64,000 nucleotides of DNA from Adiantum capillus-veneris (GCA_014529385.2 CM043969.1:13839446-13903445), one strand, 5' to 3'. Shown: positions 22,435-34,304, numbered from the stretch's first letter. A program made the numbers and translations. Notes: generated by a model not told the origin, from the sequence alone.

Positions 22435-23331
22435 TCAGGGTGGGGGTGTTCTTTCTCTAGGGGGTGACAATTGGTTCCTCCTACCTCCTCTATTATAGTT
22501 TTGTCGTGGTTTGCGACAATAGTACATACCGTGACCGTCTTCTCCGCAGTTGTAGCAATGATACTCCCTGTTTTGTCGTCGTGCTCTTCCAGGGTCTTGA
22601 TCTCTTTCTTGACTCCTCCCTTGCTGTATTAAGTGGACAGAAAAATTCTGCAGTCGGTCAGTAATATGGGCCAACATATCTTGTTGGTCATCTCTTACCC
22701 CAAGAGCCGGTGGTGGTGGTATGGTGGTTGTCGTAGTTGCTGGTCAATGCAATGTTCCTGCTTCTGTTGACTCGGTTTCTTTGGCTTTCATTCGCAGCTT
22801 CTTGTCTTTAAGGCGTGCAATCTCAACGGCTAACTCGTACGTAGCCGGGAATCTACCTTTCACCTTCTCCTTGAGAAGCGGCCATAAGCCATGCGTGAAC
22901 CGATCTTTTTTTAGGAAATCGGGTGCAGCTTCCCCCCTAGCCAGTGACTCAACCCACCGTTCCGACAAATCCACAAATTTGGACTCATAGGTGGCATATT
23001 CTAAAAGACCCTCCTGCTTCAAGTCTCTCAACTTGTCCGACAACTTTTCTGAAGTGGTACCTCCCCCAAAGCGCCTCTTAAAAGTGGTTTTTAAGGGTTC
23101 CTAGTCATCCTTGGTTGCTTGTGGAAGTGCATTGTACCATGATCTAGCTTCTAGCTGCATGAGATGCTTAAAGATTCTAACCCGGGATTCATCCGTATCT
23201 TTGTTGCTCACTACACATGCTACTTCAAAGTCATGTAGGAAGTCTGTTACCAAATCCTCCCCCTTCTTTCCTTTAAATGTTGGAAATGCTACACTTGCCA
23301 TGATTACTGAGAGAGAGCTAGAAAGACACAC
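22435..23331 (-). pseudogene. Element T gag: capsid and zinc knuckle
   Basis: Single minus-strand frame broken by stops at 23101, 22744 and 22435. The capsid part reads FPTFKGKKGEDLVTDFLHDF, then IFKHLMQLEARSWYNALP, typical of Tat-type gag. The stop at 23101 stands where the family usually has Trp. The second segment continues the capsid (about 23043-22760). The third carries a CCHC zinc knuckle (CYNCGEDGHGMYYC, about 22560-22515). Gag packages the genomic RNA. The 23340-24135 interval upstream has only short frames in changing phase, and no domain could be recognised there. Confidence 0.85.
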
Positions 23332-23339
23332 TGCTTAAC

Positions 23340-24138
23340 TTGCAAAAGTTTTTCTCTTCTTTACAAGGAGGCGTGTATACCCTCTTATACTAGGACATAG
23401 ATTAAAACCTCAAGCGGTACATTGCCTTGTACCAAAGGTAAGACAAATGGTTGATCTGATGCCAGAACCTCCAAAAACCGCTCCCCACCTGGCATGGTGT
23501 CAATGACGTGCTGGTAGTGAGCCTTCAAATCTAGTATTACCTTGATTGAGCGTACACGTGTTGGTATGTGTGATCTGTCTTGAGGTAGGTTGTACTGATT
23601 CATGTGAAGCTTAGAGGTGCTTAGTCACTGTCCAAGCTTGTGGGAGAGGGTGGTGTTCTTTCCTGAAACAAACTCAGTAGATCCCTAGTTTCTCTAGTGA
23701 GAGTGTGAGCCAATGCTTCCGTTATCTGTGTTGCAGCATCAGGTGCGACTTGAAAACTGACTGTGATAATTACCTCGGTGACTTGAGTTACCCGATTCTC
23801 AAAGTAGAATAGTGTTGATTCTCCATTGTGTAGAGCTCCTTCCATTTTGTTGTTGTGGGTTGGTTGTAGGTTGTGGACATGGTTTCGACCTTCTCCTTCT
23901 TCTTCTTGGCACTCGGCCTATGTATATCCACTGGGTTTGGCATGTTGGTTGACTCTCCCACTGCAAATCGATTACCGTTACGCCTGGCACTTGAGCTTCG
24001 ATGGAGATGCGGAGTTCGTCTAGTTGTGCTTGGAGCTCTTCTTCTTCTGCCGTCCAATTAGCAAATCCTGCTAGCCATTCATCCATTCACAATAGTTTAA
24101 GGGTTTCAGTCTTGTAAACTGAAGGGTTTCATGAAAAG
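23340..24138 (-). other. Element T leader or degenerate gag N-terminus
   Basis: Between the PBS and the recognisable gag. Three short overlapping minus-strand frames occur, one of them starting MDEWLAGFANWTAEEEELQA near 24086, which may be a frameshifted gag N-terminus. No domain is recognised. Confidence 0.35.
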
Positions 24139-24157
24139 ATCCTCAGTGGGGGCACCA
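24139..24157 (-). promoter_or_regulatory. Element T primer-binding site
   Basis: Minus-strand TGGTGCCCCCACTGAGGAT lies two bases inside the 5' LTR (which ends ...CATCA). The same 5' part occurs in N and, with one change, in D. Confidence 0.8.
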
Positions 24158-24159
24158 AA

Positions 24160-25706
24160 TGATGGGAGCAAAGCGAACCCCGAACCCCGACGGCCTCTAA
24201 AACACCGGGGACCGAATGGCACGCCTCGAGCCTGTCATGGTAAAGCAAACAGGGGGCACCACCTATCTTCAGCGGCTAGGACGCAAACAACACACCACCA
24301 TAACAAATTTTTCATCCAAGAGAGATGGATGCTTGGGAGTAATGATGAAGAGGAAAGGGAATGAGATCAAGTGAGAGAGAGAGAGGGTGAGGGAGGGGGT
24401 ATAGCGGCTTAGTACTTAGGCACCACAAAAGGATGGCGAATCCGCACACCCTTCACACATACACAAGCTCACTCCAAACACAAGACTAAGTGGCGATTCC
24501 GCACACCTCACATGGGCAAAACATTGCAAGAAAACATACTCACAAAACCTCAAGCTTTATTTAGAGAATAAGGCGATGAAATGGGGAGCATACGGTACGG
24601 GAATGAGAAGGGAGAGCGTGGTACAGCACATGGCGGATAGGTGGGAGTTGATGGCGAAGACTCGCACGAGGGTTATGGCCATCATCTTTCATTTAGTTTC
24701 CCTTCATCTTCCATAGCCCAAGGGTGTAGAGGTCATGCTCAAGACGAGCATGGTGATTGCGGTGATGGTGATGGTGTGGGTATGTGTGTGTGCACTAGGC
24801 ACACACAGTGCATAGTGTACTCTTTGGTGATGGTGTGTGTGTATTTAGTGTGATGGTGACCCCTCTTTATATAGGGGAGGAGGGGGGAGGAATTCTAGAA
24901 TTTAGAAATGAAGAAATCATTATCTACATAGGCCATGTGACTGTGGGCCCCACTTGTCTGGCTGTGTGTATATGTGCCAGAACGGCAGTCTCATGAGAGA
25001 GAGACTAAGAGAGAGAGATGGGTTGATGAAAAAAAGTGAGAGGTGATATGGAGAATAAAGTAATTACAAGAGGGGAGAGAGGGGAGTGTGTTCAGAGGTG
25101 AATCTGTGTGCAGATGTGTGTGAACACAAGAAAAATCAGGTAGCCACCGGGTGGGGATTGGTCTGTGGGCACCTTTTTCAGTGGAACTGAGTGTGTGTGA
25201 GTGTGGGGGAGGTTATTTAGCTACAAGACAAGAGACATGGCGCCCTTTAGAGAGAGAGGGGGGTATTTGGGTCATGGGATATGATAGGAGAGAGAAAGAG
25301 GGGGTGGGGTATACTATTTTGGAAGATAGGGTAAGTTGCATGTGAGTTAGGGTGCATTATTGGTGAGTTATAATGCATTATTGGTGAGAGGTGGGGTAGC
25401 TTGAGGGGAGAGAGAAAGGAGAAAGGACAAGGGGAAGAGAGAGGGGATTGACCTTTTGAGTGGAGGAGAGGAAAAGGGACACCCGGCGGGGCAACAGTGA
25501 AGAAAAAGGAAGCAAGGTGGGGATGTGCTACCCCGCAGGCATGAGGTGGCCTATTTTACCTTTCTTATATATTTACATAATCATACTTTATTTTTTTCTT
25601 ACTTTTTCCAATGCCTTTTATCACTCCCTCCATAAGAGGGGGTTTTCATGGGGTGGGGACGAGAGAAGAGGGGTATGGGAGCTTGGCTTGTGAAAAGCCC
25701 CCATCA
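24160..25706 (-). repeat. Element T 5' LTR
   Basis: 1,547-bp LTR nearly identical by eye to 16472-18021. TATA-like TATATAAA (minus) at 24866-24873. Confidence 0.95.
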
Positions 25707-28639
25707 ATGTCATCAACATACAACATTAGGATGATGAATTTCCCATCTTCCAAATTCTTCGTGTAGACGCAGTGATCCGAGTTGCATCTTGTGAATCCAT
25801 GATCCAACATCCATCGATCAAACTTCAAGTACCATTGTCTTGATGCTTTCTTGAAACCATACAAGCTCTTCTTTAATCTGCAAACCATTTTCTCCTTACC
25901 TTTTACTTCATACCCCTTTGGTTGAAGCATGTAGATTTCCTCCTCTAAGTCACCGTGAGGGAATGCCGTATTTACATCCATTTGCTCGAGATTTAGATCA
26001 TGAGCAGCCACAAGGCTTAAGACAAGCCTAATTGAGTTCATTTTTACAACAGGAGAAAATATTTCATTGAAGTCAATACCTTTCTTTTGAGAAAAACCTT
26101 TTACCACAAGCCTAGACTTGTACTTTTTCTTCCCACCTTCTTCTTCCTTCAGCTTGTACACCCATTTGTTTTGAAGTGTCCGCTTACCTTTAGGCAACTC
26201 AACCAACTCCCATGTTTGGTTGCGATGTAGTGAGTCCATCTCCACTTGCATGCTCTTCGTCCATTCTTCTTTGGATTCATGTTGCATAGCTTCTTTGTAT
26301 GATTCCGGCTCTCCAGAATCTGAGATCAAGAGATGGTTGAAGGAAGGAACAAACCTTTCTGGAGGTCTACTTGCTCTTGTAGATCTTCGGGGAATAGGTT
26401 GAGGCTCCTCATTTGGTTGACGTTGTTGCACATTGTCACCGTTTGCAGTCCTTGAGTCTTCACCGTCCTCAAGCTCCATGTACTCATCACCTGTTTCTTT
26501 TGTTTGTTTTCTTTCCAAGTAATCTTTGTACATATTTTGTTCGTTAAAAATTACATCCCTACTCCTTAAGATTTTACCATCTTCAGGATTCCATAGGCGA
26601 TACCCAAAGTCTCCTTCTCCATAGCCAATGAAGAAACACTTTTTGGACTTTGCATCTAACTTTGATCTTAGGCTTCTATCTATGTGCATGAAAGCCTCAC
26701 ACCCAAACACTTTGAGAAATGCATAATTCACCAGTTTACCTGTCCATGCCTCTTCTGGAACTCCCCCATCCAATGCCGTTGAGGGTGACCGATTGATTAA
26801 GTACACAGACGTACTTACAGCTTCCGCCCAAAGCTCAAGCGGTAGGCCTGCATGTAGCCGCATGCTTCGTGCTCGTTCCATGATTGTCCTGTTCATCCTT
26901 TCCAAAATCCCATTTTGTTGAGGTGTCCTTGGGGTTGTCCTTTGCCTCCGAATGCCATTGCTAGCACAAAAGCTTTCAAAAGCTTGGCTGCAATATTCAC
27001 CTCCATTGTCGGATCTGAGGCATTTAACCTTGGTACCTGTTTCATTCTCCACAAAGGCTTTCCACCTTTGAAATATGAAAAATACATCGGATTTATTCTT
27101 CATGACATAAACCCATGTTTTTCTAGTCGCATCGTCTATGAATGCTACATAGTACAATGAGCCACCAAGTGATGGTGTACTTGCAGGACCCCAAACATCA
27201 GAATGAACCAACTCAAGCTTTTTATTTTTTCTTTCATTTCCTGATTTTTGAAATTTTACCCTCTTTTGTTTACCATAAACACAATCTTCACAGAACTCTA
27301 AGTCCACTTCTTTCAAACTTGGTAGAAGCTTCTTTGTTTGAAGGATTTGCATTCCTTTGGCACTCATATGCCCAAGTTGGTAGTGCCACACCGCACTGTC
27401 AACTTCTGTAGTTGCTGCACAAGCTGAAGGTTGCGTGCTAACAGTACACAAGTAAAGTGTACCGACTTTTTCACCCTTGGCAACCACCAAAGATCCCTTT
27501 GAGATCTTCCACCGTTTGTTTTCGAATGCAATGTTGTGACCTTCATCATCCAATTGTCCTGTAGAGATCAAATTTTTACGAAGAGAAGGAACATGCCTAA
27601 CATCTTTAAGCTTCCATTCATTTCCGTTAGCAGTTTTGACAGAAACTGTACCTTTGCCGACAATCTCGCAAGCTTTATCATCTCCCAAGTATACATACCC
27701 AAAATTACCTTTGGTGTAGTCTTGGAAATGTTGCTTGTGTGGTGTCGCATGGAATGAAGCCCCGGAATCTACTATCCAGGAATTAGACACATTGTCTAAT
27801 GAGAGAATTAGAGCATCTTGCCCTACTTTACCTGCCACATTGGCCTCCGATGTTGGCTTGTTGTCTTGAGACTCTGTCTCCTTCTTCTTCTTGGACCAGC
27901 AATCCTTCTTGACGTGGCCCTTCTTTCCGCAGTTCCAACATTCAAGAACTGACTTTGTGCGTGACTTGCTCCGCCTTGAGCGATCATGACCCTTTTGGTT
28001 TTTGAACCTCTCCTTAAGCCTTCCTCTTGTTTTCACTGATAGTGCAACACTTGATGATTCTCCTGTGCTTCTCCTTCGCATTTCCTCGCTTAGGAGAACA
28101 CCCACAACATCATCAAACTTAAGAGTATTTGTGCCAGAGATAGAATTACTTACAGCCATCACAAGGCTGTCCCAACTATCCGATAGAGATGATAGTATAA
28201 GGAGAGCTCGCACTTCGTCATTGAAATTGATTTTCACTGATCGAAGTTGAATTATGTTTGTGTTAAAGTAATTTAGGTGTTCTGCAACTGAACCATTCTC
28301 TGCCATCTTTAGATTGAACAAGCGCTTCATAAGAAATACCTTATTGGATGCCGATGGTTTCTCGTAGAAGTCATCAAGTGACTTCATCAAGTCCTCCGTG
28401 GTCTTCATCTCCGAAACATTGAAGGCCACCGTTGATGCCAAGCTTAACCGGATTGTTCCCAGTGCCTTTCGATCAAGGACAATCCATGCTTCATCTGCCA
28501 TTGTTGTGGGCTTCTTCGCAAGACCGCCTAGTGAAAAATAGAGGTCCTTCTGGTAGAGATAGTCTTCAATCTGCATCTTCCAATGTTGGTAGTTTTTGCC
28601 GTTGAACTTCTCAATCTTGAGCTTCCATTCCTCCGCCAT
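25707..28639 (-). pseudogene. Copia gag-pol, 5' part: gag, protease, integrase, RT to the active site
   Basis: Open for about 975 codons from ATG 28639. Gag (WKLKIEKFNGKNYQHWK at the start) ends in a CCHC knuckle CWNCGKKGHVKKDC (about 27940-27900). The protease has WIVDSGASFHA (about residue 288-298). Pre-integrase WHYQLGHM...CEDC is followed by the integrase core with Asp in HSDVWGP, Asp in LRSDNGGEY and Glu in NGILERMNR (35 residues apart). The GYRLWNP region precedes RT, with WVYKLKEEEGGKKKYKSRLV, LVAAHDL and QMDVNTAFPHGDLEEEIYM, up to LYVDD. Element T is inserted immediately after YVDD, so RT and RNase H are cut off. The upstream GTG at 28648 is not needed as a start. Confidence 0.95.
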
Positions 28640-28698
28640 AACTCCCACTCAATTCAAGGAATCCTTTCCTTGAGATAATTTAGCTACGAGCAAACCTT

Positions 28699-28710
28699 GC
28701 TCTGATACCA
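28699..28710 (-). promoter_or_regulatory. Copia primer-binding site, initiator-Met tRNA type
   Basis: Minus strand TGGTATCAGAGC, the classic plant Copia PBS complementary to initiator methionine tRNA, two bases inside the LTR. Confidence 0.95.
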
Positions 28711-28712
28711 GT

Positions 28713-29507
28713 TGTTAGGAAATAAGACGTAGCTAAATAGATATTTGAGTAGATTACTTAATGGAGAGAGATAGATTTCACACACAAGAGATTATAGAGT
28801 AGAGAGAGAGAGAGAGAGAGTACACACGATATACGTGGTTCACCCAATGTGGGCTACGTCCACGGGAAAGCAGTCCATCAATGGCTTGAGCACTTCAAAA
28901 GAAGAAGTAGTTTACAAAGGGATTAAACCCTTAATAGAGCTCCCGCCTTGCTTCACTCTCACCACCTCACACTCACCTTGTTGCATCAACTTCACACTAT
29001 GAAATGTGTGTAGAAATGGCCTCCTTTTATAGGCCAAAAGGGTTGCCCTCTCTTATGAGAGATAGCCATGTGTAGCCGCCCTTGTGCGAATAAGTCCAAA
29101 TCGGACCCTCCAATCCGCCCATGTGTGGCCGCCCTTGAGAAGACAAGTCCGCTTTTGAATTCAGCCACCGGCCACCGGCCATTGACTTCCGACCACCAGC
29201 CACTGGCCATTGACTTCTGACCACCGACCATCGGCCATTGACTACCGGCCACCGGCCAACTGACCGGTTGTTTTCCGACCACTTTCCGGCCGCCGTCCGG
29301 CCATAATATTCCGGCGAAAAAAAAATCTCGAGGGCCTCCGCCCCCGAGGCCTTTAAAGTTGCCCCTGATTCTTGTGCGTGAAAATTTTGGTTTCCGGTGA
29401 GTGATTTTCCTTCACGCACGATGGCTTCTCCTCATAATGGGGGCCTTACAAATGTGCGCTTTTACCACAAAAAATTACAAAGGGTAAATCAGGCTCCATA
29501 CTTAACA
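28713..29507 (-). repeat. Copia 5' LTR
   Basis: 795-bp LTR matching 14671-15458, starting TGTTAGGAAATAAGA on the plus strand and ending TTAACA. TATA box (minus) at 29025-29031. Target duplication gtatc follows. Confidence 0.95.
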
Positions 29508-29671
29508 GTATCCACCGAAGAGAGTGTTAATCAGGGCAAGCACTTGGACACTATCTTTGAAGAAGTCTAAGATACTTTTTCAGAATCAACATCTGAAATG
29601 TATTCCTATTCGATTTATTCAGAAACCGGAACGACAGTGCGCTATAAGCATATACTCTCTTTTCATAAGAC
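29508..29671 (+). pseudogene. Element C gag, segment between Copia and B
   Basis: Residual 164 bp of C gag. After the gtatc duplication it reads in phase with 7803-7858 and the 14656 shred. It contains STEESVNQ, matching STEESVTQ in B gag, then an acidic Ser-rich stretch as in B. One in-frame stop (TAA) lies at 29568-29570. It ends in aagac, the B target duplication, and resumes in phase at 49030. Confidence 0.85.
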
Positions 29672-30544
29672 TGTTTTAGGGCTTGACTACTCCCCTATTC
29701 ATACTCAAGAGCACGACATAGACAACATACTTATCATCCGATGACACGACTAACCCATAGGTGCACGTAGGCAATCTCGTTAGCTTGTCAGGCTGAGACC
29801 AATCTACACATACGCACTTTTATGATGCATCAATCATTAACTCTGGTAGAATGCAACCCACTCTATCCCTAAACGCTCATAACACCATTTACACTTCCAA
29901 TGAACTCGGAATCGCATCAAACTTACTAGGCACCATCCTCTAACTAGGATATACTTACCTATAAGTCTAATCTCACCAGATTTGAACCCTAGTTATCTCG
30001 AATACAGTTGCGATAGACTAACAGGTCATAATCCAAAAGTGGGCGAAACTTAAGTTTATGAGTATCTATGTGTAGCTAGTCTCTTTCTCATTCCATAAAG
30101 CACCTGATTGTTGAAAACAGATACTGTTTGTGTTACTTACAAGAAAAACAAGCTCGAGGAAGGATCGATCGCGAACAGCTCAAAAATGTGAATGTGTGGA
30201 GTGGGCGCGTAGCTCTCGGAGAGACTACCGCGATGGTGTAGTCACGTCGTGAATCCGATGAGGGAGAAGCGCGTACGACACAGAATTAATATTCAAAAAT
30301 GTTGTTCAAAAATGGTTCTAAGGTGACTTTTATACTTTAGTCACCTTAGCTCAAAAATGTACATGGGGTTCTCTTACTCATTATTACAAAGTGTGAACAA
30401 ATCTAAGTCCTGACTAACTGATTAATCTTTACATAACCCAGACGAATGGATCAAAATGATAAGATGTCTTTGACATAAAATGGGAATTTGATATGCTTTA
30501 CAAGATGGGCTCATTACAACTGTTGGACAAATGGGGCTCCAACA
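29672..30544 (-). repeat. Element B 3' LTR
   Basis: Downstream LTR on the minus strand. A TATA box lies in a hairpin loop at 30318-30349. A half-palindrome (GCGATAGACT) at about 30010-30019 resembles the B motif. The right LTR carries an extra CT-rich insertion near 48715-48770. Confidence 0.95.
30318..30349 (-). promoter_or_regulatory. TATA box inside an LTR hairpin (element B)
   Basis: CTAAGGTGACT and AGTCACCTTAG are exact 11-bp inverted arms flanking a 10-bp loop. On the minus strand, loop and arm edge read TATAAAA. The other LTR has the same arms at 48799-48829 with one base less in the loop. Confidence 0.7.
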
Positions 30545-30561
30545 CTCCCCCCCTCCTAATT
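30545..30561 (-). promoter_or_regulatory. Element B polypurine tract
   Basis: Minus-strand AATTAGGAGGGGGGGGAG directly abuts the 3' LTR, as expected of the plus-strand DNA primer. Confidence 0.8.
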
Positions 30562-30592
30562 CAGGGCTACCACAACATGATCGTCTTTGTCT

Positions 30593-33500
30593 TCATTGTC
30601 GTTGTCGTCTTTCTTGGTTGATTTGATGTAGAAATTCATCATATCGCATAGACTCGCTTGCCATTAATGGGCCAAAAAGTTTTGACTTGTACATGAAGAA
30701 GCCTGTGTAAAATGATTCTTCGAAGGTTTGGAGATGGTAGCTTGGCAGAAACATTAGCCGTTTGAAATAGGCATACAATATTGGCTTTGTACGTGGCCCA
30801 CTTAGATCGTATGACAGCTCTGAGATGCTTCTTTCGATATTCATATACTCTGATGTCCAGCTTTCTGAGAAGACTCTGAGACAGGCCAAAAAGGTTCGAG
30901 CTATTTTACATAGCATCTTGCAGGATAGGTCAAGAGAGCCTCAGAATTCTGCGATGGTGCCATGAAGGGTTTTCACCATGTAAGAACCGGATATTCTCTC
31001 TCCCTCTGCTGGCCCTAGCAATACTGGATAATTTAGCCATGTCGGATTTCTGCTCTGTAGTGCTTTATGTTGGTTGTAGGTGTATGTTCGGGGAGTTGGG
31101 CAAAAAGTTCTATCATTCATCAGCTCAGGCGGTGCATTGACTAAGTGGATCAGGTTATTAGGATGATCCAAGAGCCATTGATGCCTCCACTTTGGCTGGC
31201 TGTCTACTATTCTGTTTTGATGTTCCCGATCCTGTACTTCTCCTTCGAACACTGGCACTTGTGATTCTTTTTCGAGCTACCGTTGATGTGTTAGAGTTTC
31301 GTATTTCAGTAGAGCATATGGTAACATAGGGGCATTCCATTCCTTCCGTAGCTCTGCTGTTGTTTTTCCTGATCTGGAAAGCCCTTGTAGCATCTCCTTT
31401 TCTACATGCATTGCCTTGTACCATATCATCTCTGATTGTTTTTCCATCTGCTCGGTCAGCCTCTACTCTTCCACTCTCGTGACTGAATCTTCTTCTATTT
31501 CTTGGTCTTTGGAGCCAGTTTGATCAGTTTGTGTATCTGGGGCCTCCTCTTCATCTGATTCTTCCTCGTACTCATCTTGACCCCCATATACTTTGGCGAG
31601 TCCAGCCAAATTCGTTGTTGCTTGATCCAGGTGCACTCGTACCTGTCCTTGGTGTTGCCTTGCAGTTTGTAGACTTGCGATTTGCGCAGCCATTGTTCTA
31701 CTATTGATTTGTAGAGCTTGAAATTCCATTTCTTTTTTAGCGGCAGACTCCTCTAACTGTTTTAACCTGATGTGCAAGTTTTCATTTTCTTCCTTGAGTG
31801 ATTTGGAAACAATGCTTTCCATTTCACTGTCAGGAGCTCGTCCTTGTTGCTATTCACTTTGTAAGTCTGAAATTTGCCTTTGTAATTGATTTTCTGCTCT
31901 AAGCGCACTTTCGGCTATCATTAAGCGCTGTTTTCTTTCCAACTCCAGCTCCCTCCTCACTGCATCCACTTCTTCTTCTCGGTGGACTACTAGTGTTGTT
32001 GGTAGCGACGTTTTCTGCTTCTTAGCTTGTTCGATTTCCCTTGCTTGTATATCTTTTACTGCTCTCAAATCTTTGACTTCAATTTGTAAGTCATTGATGA
32101 CGACTTGCAAACTTTTGACTGTCTCCAGCGCATCTTGCTTTTCTTTTTCCAACTTATGGATGTGTTCATCTCTGTCACTGACATCTTCAAGGAATACGTT
32201 GATTGTATCTTCGCAAATGGCATTGAAATCTTCAGACTCTTGTAAATTATATTTGAGGAGATTTACTGTGCTTTTGAGCCCCAAGATCTCAGCATCTCTG
32301 ATGCTGATCAGCTTTAGAGTGTCCTCCCTTTGCTCCTGCAGTCTTTGAACTTCTCCTTGGGTTTTTTGTAACCTCATTTTGTTGGACCTGTTCTGATCAG
32401 CTAGCCATTGACTGTGCAGTCTTGTTTGGTTTAGTATTGTCTCCATTGATTGCAAATCTTTATCTATAGTAGCTTCCAACTCAATTTCTTGAGAGGAGGA
32501 AGCTTTATCTTTTGTCTGATCCACCTCCTTTTGCTTGCCTTCATCACTTTGTGATATGGTTCCAGTGTTTGGGCGACCATCTGTTCTTTCTTCTTCTTCT
32601 TCTTCTTCTTCACTGGGTGGTGTATGAACTCTCTCATCACGATGTGAGCTTTCTGAATGCGAAGTAGAGTCAACAGGTGGGGTCAATTGCCTCTCACTTG
32701 CGTCTGGCCTTGGAGATGGCGGTGGTGTTTCCTAATCTCGTGAAGTTCGCCTCAACTGATCTCTCAAAGTTTTGAGATCCTCCTCTTCTATTAGGAATTC
32801 TGGTTCGTCCCTAGCATTTCTTTCTTGGATGTACCTCTCGAACCAGTCCAACTCAAAAGCTGGGTTGTTTCTATTCTTCGTTCTCAGTGTGTAAGTGCTA
32901 CTAGAAGGTTTCCAAGTGGCGCCTACATCGCCTCGTAGAGATCTCTCTAGAGCAAATCCTTCTAGCATCCTTTCCATTTTTGCTATCTTCTGCAACCTGG
33001 TGTTGTTTTCCATTTCCGCTTTCCGCTTCTTTACTCGGGCATCTTCCTCTTTAGTTCTTCTTTATTCTTCCATATTTTCTTGTGTACTTCTTGTTACTCT
33101 TTCCAACCTACCTCCTCCAATGGTGTTAATAGAGGCCGGAACTTTCCCTTGTGATCGGTCTTTGATATTCTCTCTTAATACCAGCCAGTCATTCTGATGA
33201 GGGACAGGTGGCAACTGATCTGCCGCGCCTATAGCCTGGTATATTACTCTAGTTAGGACTTCTCCTCCTGCAATGTAATTTGGTTTGTCATGTCTTAGCT
33301 TTGTCATTTCTTCAATCAAATATGACACGTGATCTATATAGAACTCATGGGTCATTCTCATAGCCCATGTCAGTGTGGTTGAGATGCTCCCGTGTGGTGT
33401 AGTGTATCTTGGCGGTCTTTTGCTGTAGCTCAACAAACACTGATTGTAGATCTGTGTCAGTTCTCTTACTTCCGGGTTTGCTATGAGCTGTAAAGAAGGT

Positions 33501-33991
33501 AGTTTGGACTTTTGCAAGTAGACTGTGAGGTTTTTCCTTCTTTCTCTCATGTTGGCTCCTTGATCGGACAATTTCAATGCCTCTTTGATGATCTCTTTGG
33601 TGATCTGGATCTCCATCACTTCATTATCCATGCCTGCCACTCTGGATGTTCCATCTTCTTGGATAGTCTCAATTAGATGTTGTACCCTTTTGAAATCTAT
33701 TCGTACTGGTGGTAGTGATACAAAGTTCCACAAGCCAACTTTTTTGAGCCATGACCTTTGCGGTGATCTTTTCAAGTAATTTTCTGCCTCCTTAGGGATC
33801 ATCACTGTATCCACTAAATTTCTTTTGTCATCCACATATGAACCTTGATAGATCTGAAAGGCTACTGCCTGTTGCACGTTTGCAGGTATCCAGGTGGCTG
33901 TTGGCTTTAGGGAATTGGGTAGAAGTGCATAGGGTACTGCACCTTCCGTTGCCAGGTTCTTGCCTTTTTTTTTTCCCGGAGAAGCATCCAT
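30593..33991 (-). pseudogene. Element B 3' ORF, about 1,130 codons, coiled-coil protein of unknown function
   Basis: One minus-strand frame from ATG 33991 to 30593. It keeps phase throughout but is cut by stops at 33062, 32732, 31850, 31463, 31277 and 30941. Roughly the first 300 residues form a folded-looking domain (VPYALLPNSLKPTATW, KVGLWNFVSLPPVRI, RPPRYTTPHGSISTTLTWAM, GGEVLTRVIYQAIGA). The middle (about 33000-31500) is a long Glu/Gln/Lys-rich coiled coil (QRLMIAESALRAENQLQRQI). The end (about 31260-30593) is again mixed, with YNQHKALQSRNPTWLNYPVL and FLPSYHLQTFEESFYTGFFM. The N-terminal domain aligns with 58613-59463 of element C. It occupies the env position of retroviruses, but I see no signal peptide or membrane helix. 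A distant relation to plant transposon gag/env-like domains is possible. Confidence 0.8.
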
Positions 33992-34288
33992 AGATCCTGT
34001 ATTCACAATTAACAGTTAATGCACAAACATAGTACTACTCTTCTAAATTGATTACGACTTAATCATGCATCTAGATGAGCCTTCTTAGTCCCAAGATTAG
34101 TTAAGGTAAAATGTTAGCAGATAGACAAGCTCTTCCATTGTGTGACTCTGGCGGCTTCAAATTAATGTTGTTGGTGAAGGAGAACCAGTCCAAATGCCTT
34201 GAAATTTTGTGTGGTGTTTGTTCACAGGGCATGTAAGGTCACTCTATAAGCCCAAACTGAAAATCTATTCATTTGCAACTTGTTCTCT

Positions 34289-34304
34289 GTCTATCGCGAT
34301 AGAC
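34289..34304. repeat. B-type palindrome, spacer copy 1
   Basis: GTCTATCGCGATAGAC, a perfect 16-bp palindrome, 299 bp before copy 2. Confidence 0.95.

Larger units (their letters stand above)
16472..25706 (-). mobile_element. Element T: Tat-like Ty3/gypsy nested in Copia
   Basis: LTRs at 16472-18021 and 24160-25706, very similar by eye, TG...CA ends. The bases atgt at 16468-16471 and 25707-25710 are a 4-bp (or 5-bp with one mismatch) target duplication. PBS at 24139-24157, purine-rich PPT beside the 3' LTR. It encodes gag, protease, RT, RNase H, a second RNase H and integrase, with no chromodomain. The second RNase H is the established mark of the Tat lineage. It carries a few stops and one frameshift in RT, so it is inactive but young. 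It is the youngest layer of the Copia nest. Confidence 0.95.
14671..29507 (-). mobile_element. Ty1/copia element with a nested gypsy element
   Basis: LTRs at 14671-15458 and 28713-29507, TG...CA ends, perfect 5-bp duplication gtatc (14666-14670, 29508-29512). PBS TGGTATCAGAGC (initiator-Met type) at 28699-28710 and a polypurine tract beside the 3' LTR. The gag-pol frame runs from 28639 to 25707, is cut by element T inside the RT active-site region, and resumes at 16471, ending at 15525. I see no stop or frameshift apart from the insertion, so it was probably intact when T entered. The domain order (gag, PR, INT, RT, RNH) and gag sequence resemble the Tork/Tnt1-like group, which is inference. 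Confidence 0.95.

Noticed and set aside
30593-33991. Calling the B 3' ORF an envelope protein
   Set aside because: No signal peptide, transmembrane helix or fusion-like segment visible; only its position is env-like.
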